From: Rothia koreensis
Lineage (GTDB): Bacteria; Actinomycetota; Actinomycetes; Actinomycetales; Micrococcaceae
NCBI RefSeq assembly: GCF_004136575.1
Contig: NZ_NOIQ01000003.1
Coordinates: 62,001 to 126,000 of the forward strand
Direction: 5' to 3'
DNA length: 64,000 bases
Shown here: positions 25,718 to 35,094 of the stretch, piece after piece
How the letters are laid out: each line of letters begins with the position of its first letter
Numbering within the stretch: the first letter of the stretch is position 1
Position numbers and translations under genes: made by a program
The notes under the pieces: model-generated
Seen by the model: only the letters and a program-made list of their open reading frames with translations
Database searches by the model: none
Told to the model about the DNA's origin: nothing

Positions 25718-27105
25718 GCACACCGCTGAACAGGAGTACCGCGGGGGAACGCACGGGGTCGGTTCCGCCCGTCCGCATGGTTCACCTGGGTCTGGGCGCC
25801 TTCCACCGCGCTCACCAGGCATGGTTCACCCAGCACGCCGAGACGGACGCCGCCCACCCCGAGTGGGGCATCGCTGCCTTCACCGGCAGGAGCTCCCGGG
25901 CCGCGGATGACCTGACGGCCCAGGACGGGTTGTACATCCTGGTGGAGCGCTCGGCCGAAGCAGACGCCTTCGAACTGATGAGTTCCGTCGTCGAGGCGAA
26001 CCCGGCATCGGATTCGCCCCGGCTGGTCGCGCTGCTCTCCGATGCCGATGTGGCGGTCGTGACCCTGACCGTGACGGAAGCCGGGTACCACCTGGACCCT
26101 TCCGGACGGTTGGACACCGACGACGAAGCCGTGTCATCGGACGTCGCCGCGCTGAAGAAAGCCCTGCCGGAACCCGCCGCGGCCCCGGAACTGCGCACCG
26201 CGGCCGGCCGGCTGGTCCTGGGCCTCGACCGGCGGATCCGGTCTCTCGGGGACCGGTCGGGTATCGCCGTCGTCTCGTGCGACAACATGGCCGACAACGC
26301 GACCGCGGTGCGCAACGCGGTCCTCGGGATGGCCCGAGCGTGCCAGGACGGACTCGCGGAGAGACTCGACGAAGCTGTTTCGTGGGTCGGGACCTCCGTC
26401 GACCGGATCACACCCGCGACCACGCAGGACCTGCGGCGCGAGGTGGCCGAGGAGACGGGGTACGACGACGTCGCCCCCGTCGTCGCGGAGCCCTTTCGCT
26501 CCTGGGTCCTGGCGGGTGAATTCCCGGCCGGACGGCCCGCGTGGGAGAACGCGGGTGCGGAATTCGTCGAGGACCTCGAGCCGTTCGAGCGCCGGAAACT
26601 GTGGTTGCTGAACGGAACCCACAGCTACATGGCCTATGCGGGGCAGACGGCGGGTCACCGTTCGGTTGCCGAAGCCATCGCGGACCCGGAGATCCTGCAG
26701 GGTGTCGAAGACTTCTGGGACGAAGCAGCCAGGCACCTGACCGATCCTCGCCTGGACATCCCGGCATACCGGGAGAGCCTGCTGGCCCGCTACCGCAATC
26801 CCCGGATCCACCATCTGCTGGCCCAGATCGGGAAGGACGGGGCACAGAAGATGCGCATCCGTGCCGTGCCCGTGTACGAGGCGGAACGCGCATCGGGTCG
26901 GACCGGCGCCGCGGCCGCCCGGTCGATCCGGGCCTGGATCGACTGGCTCCGGACCCAGGATCCCGAGCATCTCGAGGACGGCGAGGCCGACGCGCTCCGG
27001 CAGGCGCTCGCCGGGGCAGAACCCGCCCGGGCGCTGCTCGATGTGCTCCGCCCGGGTCTCGGCCAGGATGCGCACCTCGGCTCACTGGTGATCGCCGGCG
27101 ACTGA
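25714..27105 (+). CDS. uxuB: D-mannonate oxidoreductase / fructuronate reductase (mannitol dehydrogenase family)
   Basis: 463 aa from ATG 25714, coupled to uxaC. It should reduce fructuronate to D-mannonate with NADH. The Rossmann start is VRMVHLGLGAFHRAHQAWF. The catalytic region is RRKLWLLNGTHSYMAYAG, with the Lys and Asn-Gly-x-His pattern of polyol-type long-chain dehydrogenases. The N-terminal tail of about 18 residues is polar and variable. A tagaturonate reductase (UxaB) or mannitol dehydrogenase role cannot be excluded from sequence. The mannonate dehydratase next door favours UxuB. Confidence 0.85.
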   Translation: MSTPLNRSTAGERTGSVPPVRMVHLGLGAFHRAHQAWFTQHAETDAAHPEWGIAAFTGRSSRAADDLTAQDGLYILVERSAEADAFELMSSVVEANPASDSPRLVALLSDADVAVVTLTVTEAGYHLDPSGRLDTDDEAVSSDVAALKKALPEPAAAPELRTAAGRLVLGLDRRIRSLGDRSGIAVVSCDNMADNATAVRNAVLGMARACQDGLAERLDEAVSWVGTSVDRITPATTQDLRREVAEETGYDDVAPVVAEPFRSWVLAGEFPAGRPAWENAGAEFVEDLEPFERRKLWLLNGTHSYMAYAGQTAGHRSVAEAIADPEILQGVEDFWDEAARHLTDPRLDIPAYRESLLARYRNPRIHHLLAQIGKDGAQKMRIRAVPVYEAERASGRTGAAAARSIRAWIDWLRTQDPEHLEDGEADALRQALAGAEPARALLDVLRPGLGQDAHLGSLVIAGD

Positions 27106-27144
27106 CTGTTCCCCACGACGACCCATCGAAAGGACAAGAGAAGA

Positions 27145-28374
27145 ATGCGTATTGAGAAGGCAGAAGTTTTTGTCACGAGTCCCTCCCGCAACTTCGTGAC
27201 GCTCAGGATCACGACCGACGACGGCGTGACCGGGATCGGGGACGCGACACTCAACGGGCGCGAGCTCGCCGTCGCTACGTATCTCCAGGAACACGTCTGC
27301 CAGTTGCTGCTGGACAAGGACCCCAGCACCATCGAGGACACCTGGCAGTTCCTGTACCGGGCGTCGTACTGGCGTCGTGGGCCGGTCACGATGGCCGCGA
27401 TTGCCGCGGTCGACATGGCCTTGTGGGACATCAAGGGCAAGGTCGCGGGTCTGCCCGTGTACCAGCTCCTGGGAGGGGCATCGCGTCGCGCCTGCCGGGC
27501 GTACGGCCACGCCTCGGGGCGGGACCTGGAGCACCTCTTCGATTCGATCCGCGAGGAACTGGACCTGGGGTACACGTCGATTCGCGTCCAGACATCGGTC
27601 CCCGGGATCGAGAAGCTGTACGGCGTCGCGGCGCAGGAACAATCGACGGGGGAGAGGTACGATTTCGAACCCGCCAACCGCGGAACCCAGCCCGTCGAAG
27701 AGGATTGGGACACCCGGGCCTATCTCCGCCACGTGCCCACCGTGTTCGAGGCGGTGCGCAACGAATTCGGCCCGGAGCTGCCGCTGCTGCATGACGGCCA
27801 CCACCGGATGACCCCGCGCGAGGCCGCCCAGTTGGGCAAGTCGCTGGAACCGTTCGACCTGTACTGGCTCGAGGACTGCACTCCGGCAGAGAACCAGGAA
27901 GCCCTGCGTCTCGTCCGCCAGCACACCACGACCCCTTTGGCGATCGGGGAGGTTTTCAACTCCGTCTACGACATCAAGGACCTCATCCAGGAGCAGCTGA
28001 TCGACTTCGTTCGTTGCGCGTCGACTCACTTCGGCGGCATCACACCGTTGCGGAAGGTCATGAATTTCGCCGAGATGTACCAGGTCAGGTCCGGTTTCCA
28101 TGGGCCGACCGATGTGTCGCCGATCGGGTTCGCGGCCCAGTTGCACCTGGGTCTGTCGATTCACAACTACGGCCTGCAGGAGTACATGCCGCACTCCCGG
28201 CTGACCCGCGAGGTCTTCCACGAGGGCCTGACTTTCGAGAACGGGTACCTGCACCCCGGCGACGCTCCGGGTCTCGGAGTCGACTTCGATGAGACGGCGG
28301 CCGGTCGTTTCCCCTACGATCAGGCTTATCTTCCTTACAACCGACTCGCCGATGGGACCGTTCACAATTGGTAG
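27145..28374 (+). CDS. D-mannonate dehydratase, enolase-superfamily type (ManD/RspA)
   Basis: 409 aa. It should dehydrate D-mannonate to 2-keto-3-deoxygluconate with Mg2+. This is the ManD fold, not the UxuA xylose-isomerase-like type. Visible marks include [28 protein letters not shown] (about 213-220), [24 protein letters not shown] (about 317) and the typical terminal Asn-Trp. Some family members have low activity or act on gluconate, so the operon is the main support for a catabolic role. The start follows AAAGGACAAGAGAAGA. It overlaps the gluconokinase start by 7 bp. Confidence 0.88.
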   Translation: MRIEKAEVFVTSPSRNFVTLRITTDDGVTGIGDATLNGRELAVATYLQEHVCQLLLDKDPSTIEDTWQFLYRASYWRRGPVTMAAIAAVDMALWDIKGKVAGLPVYQLLGGASRRACRAYGHASGRDLEHLFDSIREELDLGYTSIRVQTSVPGIEKLYGVAAQEQSTGERYDFEPANRGTQPVEEDWDTRAYLRHVPTVFEAVRNEFGPELPLLHDGHHRMTPREAAQLGKSLEPFDLYWLEDCTPAENQEALRLVRQHTTTPLAIGEVFNSVYDIKDLIQEQLIDFVRCASTHFGGITPLRKVMNFAEMYQVRSGFHGPTDVSPIGFAAQLHLGLSIHNYGLQEYMPHSRLTREVFHEGLTFENGYLHPGDAPGLGVDFDETAAGRFPYDQAYLPYNRLADGTVHNW

Positions 28375-28913
28375 ACCACCATCTCTCCGCACCTCCGCTG
28401 ATCCTGGTCATGGGAGTCTCGGGCGCAGGCAAGACGACGATCGGCTCTCTGCTCGCGAGCCGTCTCGGGGCCGAGTTCATCGACGCCGACTCTCTCCATC
28501 CTCTGTCCAACGTGGAGAAGATGGCGGCCGGGAACCCCCTGACGGACGAGGACCGGTGGCCGTGGCTGCACGTCGTCGGGCAGACGCTGCAGAAGGCCGC
28601 GGCCGTCGGGCCGGAGGGCACGGGCCTGGTCATCGCCTGCTCGGCCCTCCGGCGGTCCTATCGCGACGCGATTCTTGCCGAGGCTCCTCGGACGTTCTTC
28701 GTCCACCTCGCGGGCGACGAAGAAACCCTGTCCCACCGGCTCGAGGGCCGCAGCGATCACTTCATGCCGACGGGGCTTCTGCGCTCGCAGTTGGAAACGC
28801 TGGAGGAGCTCGACGACGACGAACCCGGGGCGCGGATCGACGTTGCCGCGACGATCGATCACATCCTGGACGATTCCGTGCGAGCCATAGCAGCCTCTGC
28901 CGTGACCTGGTAG
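28368..28913 (+). CDS. gntK: Gluconokinase
   Basis: 181 aa. It phosphorylates gluconate to 6-phosphogluconate with ATP. The P-loop is [12 protein letters not shown]. Family motifs are [29 protein letters not shown] and [11 protein letters not shown]. The only start that keeps the first beta strand (PLILVMGV) is TTG 28368, which overlaps the mannonate dehydratase stop by 7 bp and suggests coupling. Its place in a uronate operon is notable, because KDG made by the preceding enzymes needs a different kinase. It may instead serve gluconate imported by the same system. Confidence 0.88.
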   Translation: MVDHHLSAPPLILVMGVSGAGKTTIGSLLASRLGAEFIDADSLHPLSNVEKMAAGNPLTDEDRWPWLHVVGQTLQKAAAVGPEGTGLVIACSALRRSYRDAILAEAPRTFFVHLAGDEETLSHRLEGRSDHFMPTGLLRSQLETLEELDDDEPGARIDVAATIDHILDDSVRAIAASAVTW

Positions 28914-28922
28914 ACAGTGCTC

Positions 28923-29894
28923 ATGCACTCCACCCAGTCAGGGACCCCTGGTCCTGCCAAGAAGTCCGAAGAACGCAACGCCCTCTACGCGGTGACGATC
29001 TTTCCCCTGCTGATCCTCGCCGCGGGCGTGCTGGGCTTCCTCCTGCCCGGTGCTTTCGCCGGATTCGCGGGATGGGTCAATCCTCTGCTGGGTATCATCA
29101 TGTTCGGCATGGGCCTCACCCTGACCGCGCCCGATTTCGCGTTGGTGGTCAAGAACCCCGTACCCGTGGTGATCGGAGTGGTGGCACAGTTCGTGATCAT
29201 GCCCCTGCTGGGTTTTCTGGTCTCGTGGGCCCTCCAGCTCCCGCCGGAACTGGCGGTCGGTGTGATCCTGGTGGGCTGCTGCCCGGGCGGCACGGCGTCG
29301 AACGTTGTGTCCTACCTGGCCAAGGGCGACGTCGCCCTCTCCGTGGCGATGACGTCGATCTCTACCCTCATCGCCCCCTTCCTGACCCCATTGTTGGCCG
29401 TGTGGCTCGCGGGGGAGAGGATGGACGTGAGCGGTACCGACATGATGCTCTCGATCCTCGAGGTCGTGCTGATTCCGGTGGTCCTGGGCCTCGTGGTCCG
29501 CGGCCTGCTCCCGCGCGTCGTGGTCGCCGTGACGCCCGCACTGCCGTGGATTTCGGTCGCGGCCATTTCCGTGATCGTCGCGATCGTGGTCGCCGGATCG
29601 GCTGCGGCCATCGTTTCGGCCGGCCTGCTCGTGCTGCTCGCCGTCGTGCTCCACAACGGGCTGGGATATCTGCTGGGCTATGGCGCGGCAACACTGTTCA
29701 GGGTGCCCGTGTCCGCCCGACGGACCACCGCGATCGAGGTGGGGATGCAGAACTCCGGATTGGCGACCTCGCTGGCCAGAACATACTTCACCCCCGAGGC
29801 CGCGTTGCCCGGCGCGGTCTTCTCGGTGTGGCACAACGTCTCCGGCGCACTCCTCGCAGCGTTCCTGCGCCGCCGCTCCGCCGCGCGCGACTGA
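28923..29894 (+). CDS. Bile acid:sodium symporter (BASS) family transporter
   Basis: 323 aa from ATG 28923, 9 bp after gntK. It has about ten hydrophobic helices. The segments LGIIMFGMGLTLTAPDFALV and GCCPGGTASNVVSYLAKGDVALSV are the Na+-site region of the family. EVGMQNSGLATSLA and FSVWHNVSGALLA are further family marks. Relatives carry bile acids, pantoate, 2-keto acids or other organic anions with sodium. As the last gene of the sugar-acid operon it could import a hexuronate or aldonate, which would be an unusual substrate for the family. That is an inference from context. Confidence 0.85.
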   Translation: MHSTQSGTPGPAKKSEERNALYAVTIFPLLILAAGVLGFLLPGAFAGFAGWVNPLLGIIMFGMGLTLTAPDFALVVKNPVPVVIGVVAQFVIMPLLGFLVSWALQLPPELAVGVILVGCCPGGTASNVVSYLAKGDVALSVAMTSISTLIAPFLTPLLAVWLAGERMDVSGTDMMLSILEVVLIPVVLGLVVRGLLPRVVVAVTPALPWISVAAISVIVAIVVAGSAAAIVSAGLLVLLAVVLHNGLGYLLGYGAATLFRVPVSARRTTAIEVGMQNSGLATSLARTYFTPEAALPGAVFSVWHNVSGALLAAFLRRRSAARD

Positions 29895-30281
29895 GGCACG
29901 GTCTCCCGGGACGGACCGGTGGGTGGCCGGGACCGTGCGGCTGGGCGCGGGCGACTGTGCGCGGGCGGCTGGGAGCGGGCGGTTACCTTGTGCCACTGCC
30001 TGTCGCATCCGTCCTCGTTGGGTGGCGATGACCCCGATGAGGAGTAGTTTGCCCCCGTTAGGTGGTTGCTGAACCGCCTCCTCACAGGGGCCATCGCCTC
30101 TCGATCGGGCAACCCCCACCGAACCCCGAACCGCGGACGCGCGCGACGTCGTCGACATCACCTCTACCCCGTCTACCCCGTCGCGAGGTGGCGATCTTGT
30201 GCGGTTCGGAGGGCCGAAACCGCACAAGATTGCCACCTCGCGACGAGCGGGAGCGGGAGCGGAAGGGGAGGGCCCCGGCGG
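29895..30281. other. 387-bp intergenic region between convergent genes
   Basis: No supportable coding region. The left part (29930-30060) is GC-rich, with short GCGGGCG-type near-repeats. The right part holds a very long inverted repeat at 30179-30245, annotated separately. No promoter is needed here because both neighbouring genes end in it. Confidence 0.7.
30179..30245. repeat. Long near-perfect inverted repeat (about 31-bp arms)
   Basis: The arm at 30179-30209 pairs with 30214-30245 around the 4-nt loop AGGG. Only one mismatch and one extra base occur over about 31 pairs. The core of the arm is GCGAGGTGGCGATCTTG. It lies 37 bp from the end of the GH65 gene. It may be a terminator for both genes or a copy of a dispersed palindromic (REP-like) element. 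Confidence 0.9.
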
Positions 30282-33200
30282 CTAGCGCTTCACGGCGTGC
30301 AGGTCCTCGAGTCGGTACTCGCAGGAGTCCCCGCCCTGGAGGACAGTCTCGAAGTCGCCCACCCGCACGCGGACCGCGCTCGCCTTCTTGGATCTGGCCG
30401 AGAGACGGACGCGCGTCGCATCGATGAAAACGTCCAACAATTGGCCGTGGTACTGGACCTCGAAGCCCACCGACTTCAGCTCCTCTGGCATCGAGGGCTC
30501 CAGCTGGATGCAATCGGTCAGCACCTGCACGCCGGCGTAGGCGCGCTGCACGACGTCGAGCGTCCCGCACATCGCGCCCAGGTGAATGCCTTCCTGAGTC
30601 GTACCACCCTGGGTGTCGTCCAGGTCGGCCATGAGGGCGTCCTGGTAGACGCTCCACGAATGGCGAGGATCCACGCGCGACATGATCGAGGCGGTCACGA
30701 CCCGGGAGAGGGTCGATCCGTTGGACGTGCGGGCGAGGTAGTAGTCGATGGTCTCCTCGATCTTGGCCAGAGAGACGTCGTAACCCAGCAACGAGAGCTG
30801 TTCCTGCAGGCCGCGCTGGCCGAAGAGATACACGAGCATCAACGTGTCGGCCTGCTTGGACAGTTTGTAGTTGTTCGTCGCGTCGTCCTCGGCCTCGAGG
30901 ATGAGGTCCATGCGACCGATGTTGCCGTACTTGCGGCGGTAGTGGTCCCAATCGATCTCGGCCAGGTCGTCGTAACCGTCGAACTGGCTGATCGTGCCGT
31001 TCTTGTTGAAGGGAACGGCCATGTTCGCGGCCATGTGCTGCCAGGCAGCGAGTTCGGCTTCGGTCACGTTGTTGGCCGACGTCACCCGCAGGGCCTGGTG
31101 CTCGGGCAGTTCCTCGAAGATCTCGACCGTGTGCCGGAAGAGCCACGCGGCCAGGACATTCGTGTAGGCGTTGTCCTTCAGGCCTCCGCCGTCCACGGAA
31201 CCGGGGTAGCCGTCGTGGTATTCGTCCGGTCCCATGGCACCCTCGATGTGGTACCGCTTGTCCTCCGCATCGAAGGTGACCAACGAGGTGAAGAACCGAG
31301 CGATCTCGACCATGAGCTCCGCGCCCTGGTGCGCCAACCAGCTCGTGTCGCCCGTGGCCGTGTAGTACGTCCACGAGTTGTAGGCGATCGCGAGCCCGAC
31401 GTGGAACTGTCGCCACGAGTTGTCCGGCATCCACCGGTCCGAATGGGGGTTGTAGAGCTCCACGGGAGTCTCCTCCCGCCCGTCGGATCCGGACTGCCAC
31501 GGGAACATGGCGCCGCGGGCCCCGAACTCCGTGGCCTTGTCTCGTGCCGCGGGCAACCGCGCCCACCTGTACTGCAGGAGCGAACGGGTCACGAAGGGAA
31601 GACGCATCGTGATGATCGGGAGGATGAAAATCTCGTCCCAGAAGATGTGACCGCGATAGCCCTCCCCGTGCAGCCCGCGGGCCGTGACGCCGGCGTCGTT
31701 GAGCTCCATGTTGGGGCCGAGCGTCTGGACGATGTGGAAGATGTGCAGGCGCAGGGCGAGCATCGTGGTCACATCGGTCTCGATATCCACGGCGAAGCGG
31801 GCCCACAGCCTGGACCAGGCCTTCTGGTGCGGGCCGTACAGCGCGTAGAACCCGTTGTCGGTCCTGTTCAGGGCTTCGACCGCGCCGAGCACCGCGGAGG
31901 CGATGGCCGAATCGCGGGACGTCACCAGGGCCGTGGTCGTGTCGAACACGACCTCTTTGCCGTCCTGCCCATCGACCCTGTAGCGACGCATCTCGACGCC
32001 GCCCGGCCGGATCTCCCGCTCGAGCCTCGAGGTCACCGAGCTGTTGACCGTTGTCCGCTGGGCGACGGCGACCTCGTGCCCCGACTGGTTGGTGCGCACG
32101 ACATTGATCAGCGTGTTGTCCGGAAGCGTGGTGGAGGCTTCCGCGACCAGATGGTGGCGCGCGAGTTCGCGGTATTCCGCGACGTTGTTGTTCGTGACGT
32201 TCGGGTCGATGCCGCTCCGGACGTGGATGCGTCCCGTCCAACCCAGCGGCGTCACGGTGGTCTCCATGGCTGCCAGGTGCCGGTTCTCCATCGACACCAG
32301 GCGCTTCTGCAAGATCCGGACCCGACGGGGCGTCTCCGAGACGGGCTCGGTATCCGTGCTGGGCACCTCTTCGAGCAGACAGGTCCGGGTGAGAACCCCG
32401 TGGCGCAGGTCCAACTCGGTGACCTCGTCCAGAGGGGTCATGCCGCCCTCGGACCACCAGTCCCCGCCTCGGAGGCGGACATCGAAGAACTGGAAGTTCG
32501 GCAGATTGACCATCGACTCGTGCTCGAGGTCGCGGCCATTGATGTGGGAGACCACGCGGTTGAACAGGCCGGCCACGTACGTGCCGGGGTAGTGGACACC
32601 GTCGTCCCCGCGTTCGGGCCGACAGCCACGAACCCCCATGTACCCGTTGGCCAGGGTCAGCAGGGCCTCGCGATGGCCTTCCTGCTCAGGGTCGAAACCG
32701 TGGAACACGAGCTTCCACGAGTCGTTCCGCTCCGCACCCAGGTCGAGTTCCCCGACGTCGTTGTGGACCAGATCGGCGCCGGCTTCCTCCAACTCGTTGC
32801 GGTCGCCGTGCCGGTTGATCCCGACGACGAGCCCGAATCCTCCCGCACGCGCCGCCTGGACCCCGGACACGGCGTCCTCGATGACGGCGGCCTCGGCGGG
32901 GGAGACCCCGAGCTGGCGGGCCGCGGCCAGGAACATGTCCGGCGCAGGTTTTCCGGGCACATTGTTCTCGAGCGCGTAGGTCCCGTCGATGACGAGGTCG
33001 AACAGGTCGTCGAGTCCAGCGGCCTCGAGAACCGAGGACGAGTTCCTGGACGCGGTGACCAACGCGATCGGCACTCCGCTTCGCTGGAGCCTGCGCGCGA
33101 GCGAGACGGTGCCCTTGAACACCGTGACGCCGTTGGACTCGAGTTCTTCCTGGAAGTAGTCGTTCTTGAGGCGCGACTGGCCCTGGACGGTCCACTGCCC

Positions 33201-33593
33201 CGCGGGGTCGTCCTCGCTGCCTTCGGGGAGTGCGGCGTGACGCGAGGCCAGAAGAGTGCGCACGCCGTCTTCGCGGGCGCGACCGTCCACGTAGGACCTG
33301 TAATCCGTGGAGATGCTGAATTCCCTGCGGTCGATGTCCCCGGCGTCGTGACCCTCCGAGGGCTCGAGGCGGGGATCCGCGAGGATCGCATCGAAGAGCT
33401 TCTTCCACGCGTTCGAATGCACGGATGCGGTGTCCGTGACGACTCCGTCCATATCGAAGATGACGGCCTTCTGCGGGACCGACAGAGGCATCTGCGATCG
33501 GTTTTCTCTCGTGGTGCTCGAGTCCGGTCGATACGGGGAACCGGAGCGGAGGTTCAAGGGATCACTGGCTCCGAGCGAGGTGAGAGAGTTCAT
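30282..33593 (-). CDS. Fused beta-phosphoglucomutase (HAD) and GH65 disaccharide phosphorylase
   Basis: 1103 aa from ATG 33593, 6 nt after AGGAAAGG. Residues 42-300 are a HAD hydrolase with AVIFDMDGVVTDT (nucleophile Asp47, acid Asp49) and KPAPDMFLAAARQLG. Residues ~310-1100 are a glycoside hydrolase family 65 enzyme with GLHGEGYRGHIFWDEIFILP and the general-acid Glu in HIEGAMGPDEYHDGYPG (about 789). GH65 members split trehalose, maltose or kojibiose with phosphate, giving beta-glucose-1-phosphate. The HAD part would then make glucose-6-phosphate. In mycobacteria comparable domains are separate adjacent genes. Which disaccharide is used is unclear. The gene is single and divergent from glyA. 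Confidence 0.88.
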   Translation of the reverse strand: MNSLTSLGASDPLNLRSGSPYRPDSSTTRENRSQMPLSVPQKAVIFDMDGVVTDTASVHSNAWKKLFDAILADPRLEPSEGHDAGDIDRREFSISTDYRSYVDGRAREDGVRTLLASRHAALPEGSEDDPAGQWTVQGQSRLKNDYFQEELESNGVTVFKGTVSLARRLQRSGVPIALVTASRNSSSVLEAAGLDDLFDLVIDGTYALENNVPGKPAPDMFLAAARQLGVSPAEAAVIEDAVSGVQAARAGGFGLVVGINRHGDRNELEEAGADLVHNDVGELDLGAERNDSWKLVFHGFDPEQEGHREALLTLANGYMGVRGCRPERGDDGVHYPGTYVAGLFNRVVSHINGRDLEHESMVNLPNFQFFDVRLRGGDWWSEGGMTPLDEVTELDLRHGVLTRTCLLEEVPSTDTEPVSETPRRVRILQKRLVSMENRHLAAMETTVTPLGWTGRIHVRSGIDPNVTNNNVAEYRELARHHLVAEASTTLPDNTLINVVRTNQSGHEVAVAQRTTVNSSVTSRLEREIRPGGVEMRRYRVDGQDGKEVVFDTTTALVTSRDSAIASAVLGAVEALNRTDNGFYALYGPHQKAWSRLWARFAVDIETDVTTMLALRLHIFHIVQTLGPNMELNDAGVTARGLHGEGYRGHIFWDEIFILPIITMRLPFVTRSLLQYRWARLPAARDKATEFGARGAMFPWQSGSDGREETPVELYNPHSDRWMPDNSWRQFHVGLAIAYNSWTYYTATGDTSWLAHQGAELMVEIARFFTSLVTFDAEDKRYHIEGAMGPDEYHDGYPGSVDGGGLKDNAYTNVLAAWLFRHTVEIFEELPEHQALRVTSANNVTEAELAAWQHMAANMAVPFNKNGTISQFDGYDDLAEIDWDHYRRKYGNIGRMDLILEAEDDATNNYKLSKQADTLMLVYLFGQRGLQEQLSLLGYDVSLAKIEETIDYYLARTSNGSTLSRVVTASIMSRVDPRHSWSVYQDALMADLDDTQGGTTQEGIHLGAMCGTLDVVQRAYAGVQVLTDCIQLEPSMPEELKSVGFEVQYHGQLLDVFIDATRVRLSARSKKASAVRVRVGDFETVLQGGDSCEYRLEDLHAVKR

Positions 33594-33807
33594 CAAGGAC
33601 CTTTCCTGTTGGCTCAGGCAACCATTAAACACGCTCACGCCGTCCGGTGGTACGACGAGCCGTCCATGTTCGATGGCTTTCACCGATGGCTGGACGATCC
33701 ACGTAGCACCGTGAAACGGAGGCGTCCCGGGGCTCCGCGTGACATAGGATGGTCCGGAAGCCATTCGCGTGCCACGTCGCAGGCGTGGAGTCAGCCCCAG
33801 GAGAACT

Positions 33808-35094
33808 ATGAGCAACTCGTCCGTGCAGGATGTCAACAACCGGCCGCTGGCAGAGCTGGACCCCGAGGTCTCGCAGGCCATCGACAAGGAACTGGGCCGC
33901 CAGCGAGCGACCCTCGAGATGATCGCTTCGGAGAACTTCGCCCCGCGCGCCGTCCTGGAGGCACAGGGCTCGGTGCTGACCAACAAGTATGCGGAAGGCT
34001 ACCCGGGCCGCCGCTACTACGGCGGATGCGAGCACGTCGACGTCGTCGAGGACCTGGCGCGGGAGCGGGCCAAGTCGCTGTTCGGCGCGGAGCACGCGAA
34101 TGTCCAGCCCCACTCCGGCGCACAGGCCAACGCCGCCGTGATGATGGCACTCATGCAGCCGGGGGACACACTGATGGGACTGTCCCTGGCCCACGGCGGC
34201 CACCTGACCCACGGGATGAAGCTCAACGTGTCCGGCAAGCTGTACAACATCGCGGCCTACGAGGTCGATCCGGAGACGGGCCGGCTGGACATGGACCGCG
34301 TCCGTGAGGTCGCTCTGGAGGCCAAGCCCAAGGTCATCGTCGCCGGGTGGTCCGCCTACCCGCGCGAACAGGATTTCGAGCGTTTCCGCGAGATCGCTGA
34401 CGAGGTCGGCGCGTACCTGTGGGTCGACATGGCACATTTCGCCGGTCTGGTCGCCGCCGGCATCCACGCGAACCCGGTGCCCCACGCCCACGTGGTGACC
34501 TCGACCGTGCACAAGACGCTGGCGGGCCCGCGGTCCGGCGTGATCCTGTGCACCGAGGAGCTCAGGAAGAAGATCGACTCGGCGGTCTTCCCGGGACAGC
34601 AGGGCGGTCCGCTGATGCACGTCATCGCGGGCAAGGCGGTTGCCTTCAAGATCGCCGCGAGCGAGGAGTTCAAGGACCGGCAGAAGAGGACGGTCGAAGG
34701 GTCGCAGATTCTCGCCGACCGCTTGACCGCGGACGACGTCGCCGAGCACGGCATCTCGGTTCTCTCCGGGGGCACCGACGTGCACCTGGTGCTCGTGGAC
34801 TTGCGTCACTCCGAACTGGACGGCAAGCAGGCGGAAGACATCCTGCACGAGGTCGGCATCACGGTCAATCGCAACGCGGTTCCCAACGATCCGCGCCCGC
34901 CCATGGTGACCTCGGGCCTGCGCATCGGCACGCCCGCTCTGGCGACGCGTGGTTTCGGGCGCGAAGAATTTGCCGAAGTTGCCGACATCATCGCCGAAGC
35001 GCTCAAGCCGGGGGTCGACGTCGACGCCCTGCGCGCCAGGGTCGAGAAGCTTGCCGAGCAGTTCCCCCTCTACGAGGGCCTCGAGGAATGGTGA
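33808..35094 (+). CDS. glyA: Serine hydroxymethyltransferase
   Basis: 428 aa from ATG 33808, which follows AGGAGAACT. This PLP enzyme converts serine and tetrahydrofolate to glycine and 5,10-methylene-THF. Marks are [51 protein letters not shown] and the PLP lysine in [22 protein letters not shown] -10-like box at 33745-33750 would give a leader of about 57 nt holding a small CCACG/CGTGG hairpin. folD follows with overlapping codons, so the methylene-THF product passes to FolD, and PurN/PurH use its formyl-THF. Confidence 0.96.
   Translation: MSNSSVQDVNNRPLAELDPEVSQAIDKELGRQRATLEMIASENFAPRAVLEAQGSVLTNKYAEGYPGRRYYGGCEHVDVVEDLARERAKSLFGAEHANVQPHSGAQANAAVMMALMQPGDTLMGLSLAHGGHLTHGMKLNVSGKLYNIAAYEVDPETGRLDMDRVREVALEAKPKVIVAGWSAYPREQDFERFREIADEVGAYLWVDMAHFAGLVAAGIHANPVPHAHVVTSTVHKTLAGPRSGVILCTEELRKKIDSAVFPGQQGGPLMHVIAGKAVAFKIAASEEFKDRQKRTVEGSQILADRLTADDVAEHGISVLSGGTDVHLVLVDLRHSELDGKQAEDILHEVGITVNRNAVPNDPRPPMVTSGLRIGTPALATRGFGREEFAEVADIIAEALKPGVDVDALRARVEKLAEQFPLYEGLEEW

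Noticed and set aside
33751-33807. Riboswitch in the glyA leader
   Set aside because: The leader is about 57 nt with one small 5-bp hairpin. I could not match it to a glycine, THF or SAM riboswitch core.
30066-34307. Plus-strand open frame of 1413 codons opposite the GH65 fusion and running into glyA
   Set aside because: Same reason: it is antisense to a confident gene, with no recognisable domain.
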